In this document: one piece after another, positions 1-9,236 of the stretch
How the letters are laid out: the number at the start of each line of letters is the position of its first letter
Numbering within the stretch: the first letter of the stretch is position 1
Source of the DNA: Alteromonas portus
Lineage (GTDB): Bacteria; Pseudomonadota; Gammaproteobacteria; Enterobacterales; Alteromonadaceae
DNA: 64,000 nt
Direction of reading: 5' to 3'
Assembly: GCF_005117025.1 (NCBI RefSeq)
Contig: NZ_SWCO01000002.1
Coordinates: 62,001 to 126,000, forward strand
Made by a program: the position numbers and the translations under genes
Notes under the pieces: generated by a model
Told to the model about the DNA's origin: nothing
The model's database searches: none
What the model saw: only the letters and a program-made list of their open reading frames with translations

Positions 1-847
1 CCTTATCAGAGGGCTAGGGCAATCAATTGGTACTAGCACAAGACTTTCTGGAAAATTAGAGTCGGCATGTGCAGAAATGTTGAGTGATGCTGGAAATACA
101 CAGCAACTCACTGCGAACATCGCTTCCGCGATAGAAGAAGTCGCCGTAACAAGTCGTGAAATCGCCAGTTCTTCCCTAGATACGTAAAACGCAAGTAAGA
201 GGCTAGATAAGCTAGCCGATCAATCGCTAGCAGCCAACGACAATATCCGAAATAGTATGACAGTGTTGTCAGAGGATATTCGTGGGGTTCAAACCAACGC
301 GGCACAGATGGAATTAAAAGTAACGGAAATAAGCACTATTCTAGAGACTATTAACACGCTTTCTGATCAGACTAACCTGTTGGCACTGAACGCTGCCATT
401 GAGGCTGCGAGAGCGGGTGATCACGGTAGAGGGTTTGCTGTAGTAGCTGACGAAGTAAGAAAATTAGCACAAAGCAGCCGGGAGTCGTCGGACAAAATTT
501 CCACACTACTTGTTAGTTTAAAAGAGGCAAGCGTTATCGTTGTCAATGACATCAATAAGAATGTCAGTTCAATCTCTACGTCTATGGACACCACGTTAGA
601 AGGGCGGTCCACCGCTGAGAAAGTAAAGGAAGCTGCAAGTGAGCTAGAAAACATGGCGAACAACATGTCTTCTGCTGCTGAACAGCAATCTGTCACCACC
701 GAAGAGGTGGCTAAAGATGTTGTTTCTGTAGAAGAAGCTGCCCGACATGAGCTCTATATTGCTGAGCAGTTGTCAGAACTCTCAAATGAAATGCAGCAAA
801 ATAATGACTTACTACAGCGCACCATTGATGGGTTTAAAGCAGATTAA
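1..847 (+). pseudogene. Methyl-accepting chemotaxis protein, 3' part, interrupted by an in-frame TAA
   Basis: The gene enters from the left edge in the frame whose codons start at position 2. It encodes the cytoplasmic signalling region of a chemoreceptor, which controls CheA kinase. The hairpin tip is clear ([19 protein letters not shown], then [15 protein letters not shown]), followed by a C-terminal coiled coil ending in FKAD. A TAA at 185-187 interrupts this frame between ...SSLDT and [10 protein letters not shown]..., and coding character is continuous on both sides, so I call it a nonsense mutation (for example CAA to TAA) or a sequencing error. Restart at ATG 257 would give a 196-aa soluble fragment lacking any sensor or membrane part. 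The upstream half lies outside the window, so ligand specificity is unknown. Confidence 0.75.
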
Positions 848-971
848 GTTGTCACGCCTATTCTGAACTTGCAAAGGACTGTTTTCTATTGAGTGAGAGA
901 CAATACGAATTTATTGCTCAATCTTCTTACAGTAAGTATGCTTTTTCCTTTTGTTTTTGAAAGGATGCATC

Positions 972-2822
972 ATGGCTTATGATTTTGGTTCTCAGACGTT
1001 AGGAATAAAGAACCCATTTAAGACAGAGGGGACGCTTAGAACATTGGGTGGTGTTTTAACGCTGCTATTAGCGGTTTACGTTGTTTTCTCGGTGCCAGCC
1101 ATATTTGAAGCTAACAAGGTAAAAGGGTATACCCTGTTAGCGGTAAGCTTTATTTTAGTCGTATCGGGAATACGACATACGGCAGTTGGTATCCTTCAAC
1201 TGATGCGCTTTTTTGTTGGAAGAACAGTTCCTACATCTCTGGCGTATAATTTCTCAAAATCTGAACAAGACGCTGCCCAGGCAGAGAAAAAATCCCTGCT
1301 TTATTCAAAAGAGTCGCTGCACTCTATGCTTATGGGTAGAAGAAACACTACCTTTGAGGAGCCAAAGGGCTGGCTCGCTCGTTTAGTCCACAGCATTTTT
1401 CCCAAACTTGTTTTCTTACCCTACCCGTTACGCCATCTTGCCCAAGAAATTCTCGCTATGGGCGCGACACTTATCGTAGGCTTGGTCACCTACGCAATCG
1501 TTTATTTTCTTGTTAGTAATGGCTTTGCTGGGGAAGTAGCAAAAATTGTCGTTATGCCCATTCTTTCATTGCTACTGCTTATCTATTTTGTCGCCAATTG
1601 GACATCCACTGCGAAAGGGATCCACAACGAAGGAAACTCCCAACTTGCTAAAGCTGGTGGGTTATCGATTGGCGTAATCATTGGTCTAGCTCTGGTTGTT
1701 CCTCTAGGAGCGGGTGTGTTCCTTGACGGTGTAGTGGGGAGCAACATCGATGAGCTTAAAACTTGGTCAGAAGAACATGCCTTTTTTAGCGCTTGGCTAA
1801 ATTTCATCTATCTGTTCATCAGTATTGGGGTCGTAATAGGTTTGGTCTTTCCATTACTTAAAAAGCGCATGGATTTAGTAACACCTCAAACCGAAGTCAG
1901 TGAATTTAGAGCAAACATGCAAGAGTCTGTTCATCCCAATGAGATTTTTATCAATATAGAAAACATCGTGCTTGCCAACCGTCGTTACAAGGAAGTCCCG
2001 AACAGAATATACGCCGATTTTGTTCCTAAGCTTAAAGAGCAGGCTGAAGGGAAGGGTAGTTTCGAAGGGGAATTACTGATAGAAACTCAGCCAACCCTAA
2101 GTGAAGGGTTGGCGTTGCCCAAAAGTGCGAAAGTCGCGTTAAGTGCTATAGCGCAAGTTGCCGTTGTTGCTGCCGCGGTATTGTTTTATGCATCGGGAGT
2201 GCAGCTAGCCGAGCTACTTCATTTAATTATCAATATTGGTGTAGATAACAGTGCACTACTTAATAATGCTTTTAGTATGGTGAACACCTTGCTCATGCTG
2301 ATTTTTGCGTGGCTTACTTTCAGAGCGGCAGGCAGTATTTTGAATAACGCCTCTCACATGTTTTGGGGCGAGCTGAACTTTAACTCTTTGCTTATGTACA
2401 TGAAAACTGAAGGGACTTATACGGAATCGAGAGTTTCAACAGGGATGGCTATCCATGATTCTACTCGTTCTGAAAACGTTGTAGTAAGAAGCAGTATTAC
2501 ACCTTGGATCATAACTAGCCGAATCAACACATCGATATTTGCCACTAGCGGTATGAATAATTTGGAGGCTCCGCGTTTTGTTATGGGAATGAACAAAAAC
2601 GACGGCGAACTGACCGAAATTGTTGATGAAATAAAAGCGTTCTTGCGCGGTAGAGAAACCATCGCTTCAATCACGAACGAATCGGACTTAGCGAATGCGA
2701 GTACTATCCACCAAGTTAATCAACAAACCAGGGCGTTCAATAAAAACTCTGACGAGCGCTTATCGCTTAAAGAAAACGAAGAAAGTGCAGGTTTTCTTAG
2801 AAACGAAAAAGACGGCGAATGA
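972..2822 (+). CDS. Multi-pass inner-membrane protein of unknown function
   Basis: I do not recognise the family. The 616-aa product has about eight hydrophobic segments (roughly residues 25-45, 53-75, 160-185, 195-215, 235-260, 285-305, 395-420 and 440-465). A soluble stretch of about 90 residues lies between segments 6 and 7, and a polar tail of about 140 residues follows the last one. No signal peptide, transporter signature or catalytic motif is evident. I chose ATG 972 (MAYDFG...) because GAAAGG lies about 7 nt upstream; a longer reading would need a TTG at 951. The stop is 10 nt before the NUDIX start, so the two genes are probably co-transcribed. Confidence 0.75.
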   Translation: MAYDFGSQTLGIKNPFKTEGTLRTLGGVLTLLLAVYVVFSVPAIFEANKVKGYTLLAVSFILVVSGIRHTAVGILQLMRFFVGRTVPTSLAYNFSKSEQDAAQAEKKSLLYSKESLHSMLMGRRNTTFEEPKGWLARLVHSIFPKLVFLPYPLRHLAQEILAMGATLIVGLVTYAIVYFLVSNGFAGEVAKIVVMPILSLLLLIYFVANWTSTAKGIHNEGNSQLAKAGGLSIGVIIGLALVVPLGAGVFLDGVVGSNIDELKTWSEEHAFFSAWLNFIYLFISIGVVIGLVFPLLKKRMDLVTPQTEVSEFRANMQESVHPNEIFINIENIVLANRRYKEVPNRIYADFVPKLKEQAEGKGSFEGELLIETQPTLSEGLALPKSAKVALSAIAQVAVVAAAVLFYASGVQLAELLHLIINIGVDNSALLNNAFSMVNTLLMLIFAWLTFRAAGSILNNASHMFWGELNFNSLLMYMKTEGTYTESRVSTGMAIHDSTRSENVVVRSSITPWIITSRINTSIFATSGMNNLEAPRFVMGMNKNDGELTEIVDEIKAFLRGRETIASITNESDLANASTIHQVNQQTRAFNKNSDERLSLKENEESAGFLRNEKDGE

Positions 2823-2832
2823 GGACAAGAGT

Positions 2833-3372
2833 ATGCCTGAAATTACAACGCTAGACTCAAAAGTGGTGTACCAAAACAAATGGCTTCGCGTTAGAGAAGA
2901 TAAAATTCGTCGAAGCAGTGGAAACGAAGGTATTTATGGCGTAGTAGAAAAGCCTGACTTTGCCATTATTTTGCCTATTGAGGGTGATACTGTGTACATG
3001 GTCGAGCAATATCGCTATACCATTAAAGAGCGACAGCTAGAGCTCCCTCAGGGAGCATGGGAGAGTAACCCCGATGCAGACCCAGTTCAACTCGCAAAAG
3101 GTGAGCTTAAAGAAGAAACGGGTTTAACCGCTAGTTCTATGGAATATGTGGGCTTTCAATATTTAGCATACGGCTTTTGTAATCAGGGATACCACATTTA
3201 TGTGGCTAAAGGTCTTACCCAAGGTACACAAAAGCTAGATGCTGAAGAGGAAGACCTACGCGTAGTTTCACTTTCTTTGAACGAATTAAAAGAGAAAATT
3301 AAAACAGGCGAAATTAAGGACGCGAGTACCTGTAATGCTGTGGGTTTAGCCATGCTTAAAGGGTTTATTTAA
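2833..3372 (+). CDS. NUDIX hydrolase, ADP-sugar pyrophosphatase-like, with a divergent Nudix box
   Basis: A 179-aa NUDIX-fold protein expected to hydrolyse a nucleoside diphosphate linked to another group, using Mg2+. The Nudix helix reads KGELKEETGL, keeping the catalytic E..EE, but the usual RE is GE and the box has two extra residues after its first glycine (GAWESNPDADP). This resembles a subgroup of ADP-ribose-type NUDIX proteins, so it may still be active; the substrate cannot be read from sequence. Start is ATG 2833 with GAGGAC just upstream, overlapping the stop of the preceding gene. The tight spacing suggests an operon with the membrane protein. Confidence 0.82.
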   Translation: MPEITTLDSKVVYQNKWLRVREDKIRRSSGNEGIYGVVEKPDFAIILPIEGDTVYMVEQYRYTIKERQLELPQGAWESNPDADPVQLAKGELKEETGLTASSMEYVGFQYLAYGFCNQGYHIYVAKGLTQGTQKLDAEEEDLRVVSLSLNELKEKIKTGEIKDASTCNAVGLAMLKGFI

Positions 3373-3465
3373 ACGCGCTGTTACATTTCTCAGGCTGTCT
3401 TTTTCTGCACAAGAGGTTAGTGTAGGTAAAATGACTATAACGCTAATAATATAAAAGGGATATTC

Positions 3466-3855
3466 ATGACAATCGAAGGAAGCTTCTCCATTACACAATG
3501 GGATGAAGACACACTTAGTGAAAAAGCTGAAGGGATCAAGCTGTCACACGCAAGCATCAAGCAGGTGTACTCCGGTGAAATGAGCGGAGAGTCGAGTGTT
3601 GAGTTTTTGATGTCGTATCAATCTTTGATGTCAGCTAAATTTACCGGGTTCGAAACCTTTGTTGGTGTGATAAACGGTGCACGCGGTACGGTGACTTTCC
3701 AACATAATGGTAAGTTCGAAAATGGTGTTGCCACTAGTGATTTCGTATCTATTGAAGGTACCGCAACGGGAGAACTAGCAGGGAAAAGTTTTCAAGGCAG
3801 CTTCAAGTCCGGTGAGTCAGGTAAAGCAGACTACATCATTGAATCAGAAAGTTAA
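3466..3855 (+). CDS. DUF3224 family protein
   Basis: A 129-aa soluble protein with no signal peptide. It resembles the DUF3224 family: an opening GSFSITQWDED, a central FVGVINGARGTVTFQHNG and a closing SGESGKADYIIE, as expected of a small beta-barrel. Family members have no established biochemical role. AAGGGATATTC precedes the ATG. It lies 93 bp after the NUDIX gene without a visible terminator between them, and faces the convergent heat-shock gene, from which it is separated by a bidirectional-looking hairpin. Confidence 0.7.
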   Translation: MTIEGSFSITQWDEDTLSEKAEGIKLSHASIKQVYSGEMSGESSVEFLMSYQSLMSAKFTGFETFVGVINGARGTVTFQHNGKFENGVATSDFVSIEGTATGELAGKSFQGSFKSGESGKADYIIESES

Positions 3856-3900
3856 TGTGTATGCAGCAAGCATTCTGTATTTTCGATAGTTGTGCAAAAT

Positions 3901-3925
3901 AAAAAAACGGCGCCGTGAGGCGCCG
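3901..3925 (-). terminator. Rho-independent terminator of the small heat-shock gene
   Basis: Perfect 7-bp GC stem CGGCGCC / GGCGCCG with a GTGA loop. On the minus strand it is followed by seven consecutive U residues, matching the end of the hsp20 transcript. On the plus strand it lacks a good U-run, so it would act weakly for the DUF3224 gene. Confidence 0.8.
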
Positions 3926-3959
3926 CTAAAAGTTGGGAAACAAACCAAGAAACTAATTG

Positions 3960-4409
3960 TTAATTTTCTAATAGGCGAGAACCTATTTCTATTTGACGAG
4001 GCTTCTTGGCTTCAGGAATGACTCGCTCCATATCGATATGTAGTAGGCCATTTTCCATATCTGCAGCTAACACTTTTACGTGGTCGCCAAGTTGGAATTT
4101 ACGCTCAAAGTTACGTTCTGAAATGCCTTTATGTAAGAACTTACGCTCTTTACTTTCTTTGCTTTCCGCTTCCGTTTTCTTCGTGCCAGTAATTGTTAAC
4201 GTATTTTCTTCTACTTGAATAGAAACGTCATCTTTACTAAAGCCTGCAATAGCCATGGTTACACGATACTTGTCGTCGCCAAGTAACTCGATGTTGTATG
4301 GCGGATAGGTGCTTTGCTTCTCTGCACGAGATGCGGCATCAATTAAAGACGCTAGATGGTCAGAACCAATGAATGAACGGTAAAGTGGAGATAGATCGAT
4401 AGTACGCAT
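3960..4409 (-). CDS. ibpA: Small heat-shock protein (Hsp20/alpha-crystallin, IbpA-type)
   Basis: ATP-independent holdase that binds unfolding proteins and passes them to DnaK/ClpB. The 149-aa product opens MRTIDLSPLYRSFIGSDHL, close to enterobacterial IbpA. The alpha-crystallin domain (about residues 35-125) includes YRVTMAIAGFSKDDVSI and a GLLHIDMER strand, followed by a short tail with an I-x-I-type motif (QIEIG). Two ATGs lie close together; I chose the second (4409) because GAGG sits 8 nt upstream of it but only 2-3 nt from the first. It is monocistronic, with a promoter, a structured leader and a terminator all visible. Confidence 0.92.
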   Translation of the reverse strand: MRTIDLSPLYRSFIGSDHLASLIDAASRAEKQSTYPPYNIELLGDDKYRVTMAIAGFSKDDVSIQVEENTLTITGTKKTEAESKESKERKFLHKGISERNFERKFQLGDHVKVLAADMENGLLHIDMERVIPEAKKPRQIEIGSRLLEN

Positions 4410-4413
4410 AGTC

Positions 4414-4501
4414 ATATCCTCAAAATTAAGCAATATGTTTAAAAATAAAGTGCCCCGATTTTTCGGCGGCGGTTTTGTCGACCTGACTGTTCAGCGCCGA
4501 C
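4414..4501 (-). promoter_or_regulatory. ROSE-like RNA thermometer in the ibpA 5' UTR
   Basis: The leader folds into successive hairpins. The last one (4414-4436) places 5' AUAUUGCUUA opposite UGAGGAUAU, so the UUGCU pentamer pairs with the Shine-Dalgarno AGGA with one unpaired G, the hallmark of ROSE elements. Upstream are a hairpin at 4452-4470 (GCCGCCGA opposite UCGGGGC, with a bulged G) and one at about 4477-4501. ROSE elements are known to melt at heat-shock temperature and expose the ribosome site of ibpA-type genes. The pairing is read directly; the function is inferred from family. Confidence 0.72.
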
Positions 4502-4507
4502 AAATCA

Positions 4508-4536
4508 TATATAGGAATGGCCCAAATGCTTTTCAA
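4508..4536 (-). promoter_or_regulatory. Promoter of ibpA
   Basis: On the minus strand: TTGAAA (4536-4531), a 17-bp spacer, then TATATA (4513-4508). This puts the transcript start near 4500 and gives a leader of about 90 nt that contains the thermometer. The -35 is part of CTTGAAA, as in heat-shock (RpoH) promoters, but a CCCCAT-type -10 is not at the usual distance, so a housekeeping sigma reading fits better. Confidence 0.55.
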
Positions 4537-4797
4537 GAAAGAAAGTTGATTTTTTTTCAAAAAAATAGCGGCAATCACTTAAATGCATGAAATTAAAAAG
4601 ATATTTTTTAAGTAAAATTTTAAAAATATGTCTTTGTTGTCGTGAATTCACGAAAGCTTGCTATAAAACCCTATATAAAATAGGTGTATGCGATAATTTT
4701 TATAAAACATTTAGCATTTGTTTAACCCCTCTAATTGTTTAGAAATGCTACAATTGGTTAAACAGAATGTCTTACCACTTTAATTGAAATTAAAAAA

Positions 4798-5979
4798 ATG
4801 AAAAAAGAAGTTATTGTTTTAAACTGTGGCAGCTCTTCAGTAAAGTTTGCCATTATCGACGCAGATACTGGTGAAGCAGGTCTTTCTGGTATAGCAGAAG
4901 CATTAGGCAATAGTGATGCGAGTTTATCGTTTAAACTAAACGGCAAAAAAGAGAAGCAGGCATTGCCGGAAAAAGCAGGGCATACCGAAGCGTTAAACGC
5001 CATCTCTGAAATTATCGCAAACACAGGTGTTCAGCCTATTGCAATCGGACACCGTGTTGTACATGGTGGCGAAAAGTTTAAAGGCGCAGCCTTAGTTGAT
5101 GATAGCGTACTAGAAGCAATCGAAGATTATGCGAGCATGGCGCCGTTGCATAACATGGCTAATCTAAAAGGCATCGTTACTGCTCAAGCTGCATATCCAG
5201 ACCTACCTCATGTTGTAGTGTTCGACACTTCTTTTTTCCAAACCCTTCCCCAAAAAGCTTTCATTTATGCGCTGCCTATGGCGCTTTACCGTGAGCATGG
5301 CATTAGACGTTATGGTTTCCACGGAACCAGCCACAAGTTCATCCTTGATAGCATGGCAAAAATTCTTGAAAAGCCAGTTTCAGATACCAGCATTATTAGC
5401 GCGCACTTAGGCAATGGCTGCAGTGTGTCGGCTATAGAAAAGGGTGTGGCGGTAGATACAAGCCTTGGCTTTATTCCTCTTGAAGGCTTAGTTATGGGCA
5501 CCCGCTGCGGTGATTTGGATCCAAGTCTGCCAGGCACATTGCAGAAAAAACTGGGTAAAACCGCAGACGAAATTAGCGATTTATTAAACAAGCAGTCTGG
5601 TTTACTCGGTATTTCAGAGCTAAGCAACGACTGTAGAACCCTCGAAGATGCAGCACTTGAAGGTCATGAAGGCGCTTTGCTTGCAATCGAAATCTTCTGT
5701 TATCGTCTAGCCAAATACATTGCCGGTTATATGGTTGCAGTGCCAACCTTGGATGCTATCGTCTTCACTGGTGGTATCGGAGAAAACTCATCGCTTATTC
5801 GGGAAACCACGATGGGATATTTTGCTCATTTCGGAATTAGCCTTGATGAGCAAAGAAATACCGACGCGCGATTTGGTCAAGGTGGCAAGATAACGACCGA
5901 TTCAGCATCAACCGCCGTTTATGTCGTCCCGACTAACGAAGAATGGGTTATTGCAGCAGAAGCAGCAACCTTCGCGTAA
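4798..5979 (+). CDS. ackA: Acetate kinase
   Basis: Converts acetyl phosphate and ADP to acetate and ATP in the cytoplasm, the last step of the Pta-AckA overflow route and reversible for acetate uptake. The 393-aa product has the family's usual length. It opens with the phosphate-binding VLNCGSSSVKFAI and has HRVVHGGEKF, the RYGFHGTSH signature, SAHLGNGCSVSAI, and VFTGGIGENSS near the end. ATG 4798 follows an AT-rich leader with no strong ribosome-binding site. The pta gene follows after 50 bp, the standard operon order. Confidence 0.97.
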   Translation: MKKEVIVLNCGSSSVKFAIIDADTGEAGLSGIAEALGNSDASLSFKLNGKKEKQALPEKAGHTEALNAISEIIANTGVQPIAIGHRVVHGGEKFKGAALVDDSVLEAIEDYASMAPLHNMANLKGIVTAQAAYPDLPHVVVFDTSFFQTLPQKAFIYALPMALYREHGIRRYGFHGTSHKFILDSMAKILEKPVSDTSIISAHLGNGCSVSAIEKGVAVDTSLGFIPLEGLVMGTRCGDLDPSLPGTLQKKLGKTADEISDLLNKQSGLLGISELSNDCRTLEDAALEGHEGALLAIEIFCYRLAKYIAGYMVAVPTLDAIVFTGGIGENSSLIRETTMGYFAHFGISLDEQRNTDARFGQGGKITTDSASTAVYVVPTNEEWVIAAEAATFA

Positions 5980-6029
5980 ATTCAATTAGCAATGCCAATG
6001 CGTAGGTGTTGGCAATAGCAGGAGTAACT

Positions 6030-8171
6030 ATGTCTCGCAAAATTATGTTGATCCCCGTGGGTACCAGTGTGGGCCTAACTACGGTCAGCATGGGTCTTGT
6101 TCGTGCTATCGAAGAACAAGGCATAAAGCTCAACTTCTTTAAACCAGTGGCGCAACCGCGCAAAGGTGATAATGGCGAAGAGCGTTCTACAGCAATAATC
6201 GCCCACCATGCCAGCGTTTCACCAATCGAACCATTCGAGCTTGAATACGTTGAGCGGATGATAAGTAGCGACAACACCGATGAGCTTCTAGAAGAGATCA
6301 TTGAACGTTTTGAAGAAAAAAGTGTTCAAGACGCGGTGACTGTCATTGAAGGGCTTGTAACAACCCGCCATCATCCTTACGCTGAGCGCTTGAACTTAGA
6401 GATTAGCCGAGCACTTGATGCCGATATCGTTTTCGTGACTGTGCCTGGTAATGAGTCGACCACTGATATAAATCACCGTCTTGAAATTGTGGTAGACACC
6501 TATGGCGGTCATAAAAGTCAGAAAGTGGTAGGCTGCATATTTAATAAGGTTAATGCGCCGTTTGACGAGCATGGTCGACTTCGCGCTGATATTGGTGCGA
6601 TTGAGGCACCTGAGCACGATGAAGAGCGAACCCAAGCACTGCGAGACTTACCTATTTTCAAAAAAGGGTTGAGCCTGCTTGGCACCATCGATTGGAGTGC
6701 TGACTTAGTATCTCCTCGCGCTACAGATGTAGCAAAGCACCTGAACGCTAGCTTGTTAAATGAAGGTGAATTGGCAGAACGACGTTTAAGCAGCGTCACG
6801 TTTTGTGCCCGAGAAATTCACAACATGACGCATACCCTAAAGCCGGGTGCGCTACTTGTAATGTCGGGCGATCGGGGTGATGTGTTTGTATCGTGCTGTT
6901 TGGCAGCGTTAAACGGTACTAAGCTAGGCGCGCTCTTGCTTACAGGTGGCTACCAGCCAGATGAAAATATTATGGCGTTGTGCAGCCAGGCCATGGAAAC
7001 AGGTCTGCCTGTTATGCTTGTAAATTCTAATACATGGCAAACTGCCCAAGCACTTCACGCATTCAACCAAGAAGTACCGGTTGATGACAGCCAGCGTATT
7101 GAGAAAGTGATGGTGCATACGGCGGAAAGTTTAGATGCGAGTTGGGTGAATTCACTAACGCAAAAAGTCTCCCGCCAGAAGAAGCTTTCCCCGTCAGCGT
7201 TCCGCTTCTATCTCACGAACAGAGCAAGACAAGTAAACAAACGCATTGTGCTACCTGAAGGTAACGAACCAAGAACCGTAGTAGCGGCATCTATCTGCGC
7301 AAAGCGCGGCCTTGCTCGACCCGTATTGTTAGGTGATGAAACCGAAATTAGACGGGTAGCAGAACAGCAGGGCGTTGTGCTCAGTGAAGGCGTCGAAATT
7401 CTATCTCCTTCAGCTATTAAAAAAGACTATGTTGAAGGCTTAGTTGCACTGCGCGGCCATAAAGGTGTGACTGAAGTAGTTGCTCAGGAGTTACTGGAAG
7501 ATAATGTGACTCTAGGTACGATGATGCTTCAGCAGGATGACGTAGACGGGTTAGTATCCGGTGCAGTAAATACCACTGCGAACACTATTCGCCCAGCGCT
7601 TCAGTTAATTAAAACAGCTGAAAACGCCTCGTTAGTATCGTCAGTATTTTTCATGCTACTACCTGACCAAGTTTTGGTTTACGGTGATTGCGCGATTAAC
7701 CCTGATCCTAACGCACAGCAGCTAGCCGATATCGCAATTCAGTCTGCTGAATCGGCGCAGATGTTTGGGATTGAACCAAGGGTTGCAATGATAAGCTACA
7801 GTACTGGCTCTTCAGGTGCAGGTAGCGATGTAGAGAAAGTGCGTGAGGCAACTAAAATTGCGCAAGAGCTGCGCCCCGATTTACTTATCGACGGCCCGCT
7901 TCAGTATGACGCTGCGGCCATTGAAAGTGTGGGTAAGAGCAAAGCGCCCAATAGCCCGGTAGCGGGTAAAGCAAACGTATTTGTTTTCCCAGACCTAAAC
8001 ACAGGTAACACCACTTATAAAGCGGTACAGCGTAGCTTTGACCTAGTGTGTATTGGCCCTATGCTGCAAGGCATGAGAAAGCCAGTCAACGATTTAAGCC
8101 GCGGTGCGCTGGTTGATGATATTGTATTTACCATTGCACTTACTGCTATTCAGGCGGCAGGTAACGTTTAA
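6030..8171 (+). CDS. pta: Phosphate acetyltransferase
   Basis: Interconverts acetyl-CoA and acetyl phosphate. The 713-aa protein is the long enterobacterial-type Pta. It has an N-terminal P-loop-like domain (about residues 1-230, opening with [21 protein letters not shown]), a middle DRTGG domain (about 230-350) and the catalytic PTA_PTB domain (about 390-710), which contains [25 protein letters not shown] and [14 protein letters not shown] 6030 is preceded by AGCAGGAG. An in-frame upstream codon at 6006 has no such site. A terminator follows the stop. Confidence 0.97.
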   Translation: MSRKIMLIPVGTSVGLTTVSMGLVRAIEEQGIKLNFFKPVAQPRKGDNGEERSTAIIAHHASVSPIEPFELEYVERMISSDNTDELLEEIIERFEEKSVQDAVTVIEGLVTTRHHPYAERLNLEISRALDADIVFVTVPGNESTTDINHRLEIVVDTYGGHKSQKVVGCIFNKVNAPFDEHGRLRADIGAIEAPEHDEERTQALRDLPIFKKGLSLLGTIDWSADLVSPRATDVAKHLNASLLNEGELAERRLSSVTFCAREIHNMTHTLKPGALLVMSGDRGDVFVSCCLAALNGTKLGALLLTGGYQPDENIMALCSQAMETGLPVMLVNSNTWQTAQALHAFNQEVPVDDSQRIEKVMVHTAESLDASWVNSLTQKVSRQKKLSPSAFRFYLTNRARQVNKRIVLPEGNEPRTVVAASICAKRGLARPVLLGDETEIRRVAEQQGVVLSEGVEILSPSAIKKDYVEGLVALRGHKGVTEVVAQELLEDNVTLGTMMLQQDDVDGLVSGAVNTTANTIRPALQLIKTAENASLVSSVFFMLLPDQVLVYGDCAINPDPNAQQLADIAIQSAESAQMFGIEPRVAMISYSTGSSGAGSDVEKVREATKIAQELRPDLLIDGPLQYDAAAIESVGKSKAPNSPVAGKANVFVFPDLNTGNTTYKAVQRSFDLVCIGPMLQGMRKPVNDLSRGALVDDIVFTIALTAIQAAGNV

Positions 8172-8218
8172 CGTTCTATTTAACAACTACCTATCTGTTG
8201 TAAGGTAGTTGCTGCTAA

Positions 8219-8257
8219 CAAAAACGGTGCTACTTCAAATGAAGTTAGCGCCGTTTT
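8219..8257 (+). terminator. Terminator of ackA-pta
   Basis: Stem CGGTGCTA-CTTC pairs with GAAG-TAGCGCCG around an AAAT loop, followed by TTTTTT. A matching A-run on the 5' side makes it usable in both directions, and the convergent gene ends just beyond it. Confidence 0.8.
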
Positions 8258-8276
8258 TTGCGCTTTTGGTTGTATT

Positions 8277-9068
8277 TTACTCACCCATCAGCTTGTCATT
8301 TTTGAGGGGGATACTGTTATTATTTGTATCTCTGGCATTTATGATTACAAAAGCCTCATTGATAAAATCTAAAGTAATCTTGATCCTTCCGTTTTGATTT
8401 CCATTTTTTAGTGCTTCTGGAGATGTGTAAAAGATTGCGTTTAAGTCCAGGTCTAAATCTTTACCATTTGGTAATTCAACGGCTTGTAGAGATGAGTCCA
8501 AAATCGCTAAAACATCCTTTTTCGCTCCACCAATAAACCAGTCATATACATCGTTTCGTTGGTAGCTAGCTGACAAAAATTCGTAGGGAGAACCTTTGAC
8601 CAAAATGACGCCCTTAGAGACATAGCCAGATTTATTGTCGAAAGTATTAAGAGAATATTGCGGGTGAGTCGGAGATATTATGTGTGTTTTACTATCTAAA
8701 GATGAGTCGTATAGCTGGTAAGAAAAGTTAGCGATATAGGCACCGAGTGCATCTCTGAAGCGAAAGTAGAGATCTATGTCGCGTTGTTCATTAGTTGAAA
8801 AATTAACAGGGGTGGAGTTTGTAACTGGTTCTCCATCGCCATCAATTTCTAAACTAGTGCGAAATTTATGTGCGGTCGCATTCCTGAAGTTTACAACGGC
8901 TATATTGCTTGAGCCGACTCTTTTCTGGCTCAGTTCTGCTGTCCGTTTCATATCGTCATAGGTACACCCATTACATGGGGTAAGTTTAATAGTAGCACTG
9001 GCTTCATAGCTGACGAGTGTAGCCGCAATAACTACAATTACTGTAAATAATATAGCCTTAAGATTCAT
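8277..9068 (-). CDS. Secreted protein of unknown function with a CxxC motif
   Basis: I do not recognise this 263-aa protein. Residues 1-26 form a clear Sec signal peptide (hydrophobic core LFTVIVVIAATLV, cleavage after ASA). The mature protein begins with KLTPCNGCTYDDMKRTA, and this CxxC pair holds the only cysteines. The rest is rich in N, D, S and aromatic residues, consistent with a beta-rich extracytoplasmic domain. It is a single gene between the pta terminator and lnt, with no visible partners. Confidence 0.6.
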   Translation of the reverse strand: MNLKAILFTVIVVIAATLVSYEASATIKLTPCNGCTYDDMKRTAELSQKRVGSSNIAVVNFRNATAHKFRTSLEIDGDGEPVTNSTPVNFSTNEQRDIDLYFRFRDALGAYIANFSYQLYDSSLDSKTHIISPTHPQYSLNTFDNKSGYVSKGVILVKGSPYEFLSASYQRNDVYDWFIGGAKKDVLAILDSSLQAVELPNGKDLDLDLNAIFYTSPEALKNGNQNGRIKITLDFINEAFVIINARDTNNNSIPLKNDKLMGE

Positions 9069-9236
9069 AGCGTCTCCTTCAATTCCTTGGATAGACGAAT
9101 TCTTTGAGGTTAAAACGATTCTTTCGCGAAATTAGTATCGCAAGCTCGCTCCTACTGGTTTTTTAAGTAATACAAGTTGGATAGTTCCTACATTGGCATA
9201 GCACAAACATTGTTACAACCCGCTGCTATTGAGCAA

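Noticed and set aside
951..971. TTG start extending the membrane protein by 7 residues
   Set aside because: The ATG at 972 has a properly spaced GAAAGG, while the TTG has none.
4508..4537. RpoH (sigma-32) promoter for ibpA
   Set aside because: CTTGAAA is present, but the best CCCCAT-like element is only about 8 bp away, shorter than the usual spacing; a sigma-70 pair at 17 bp fits exactly.
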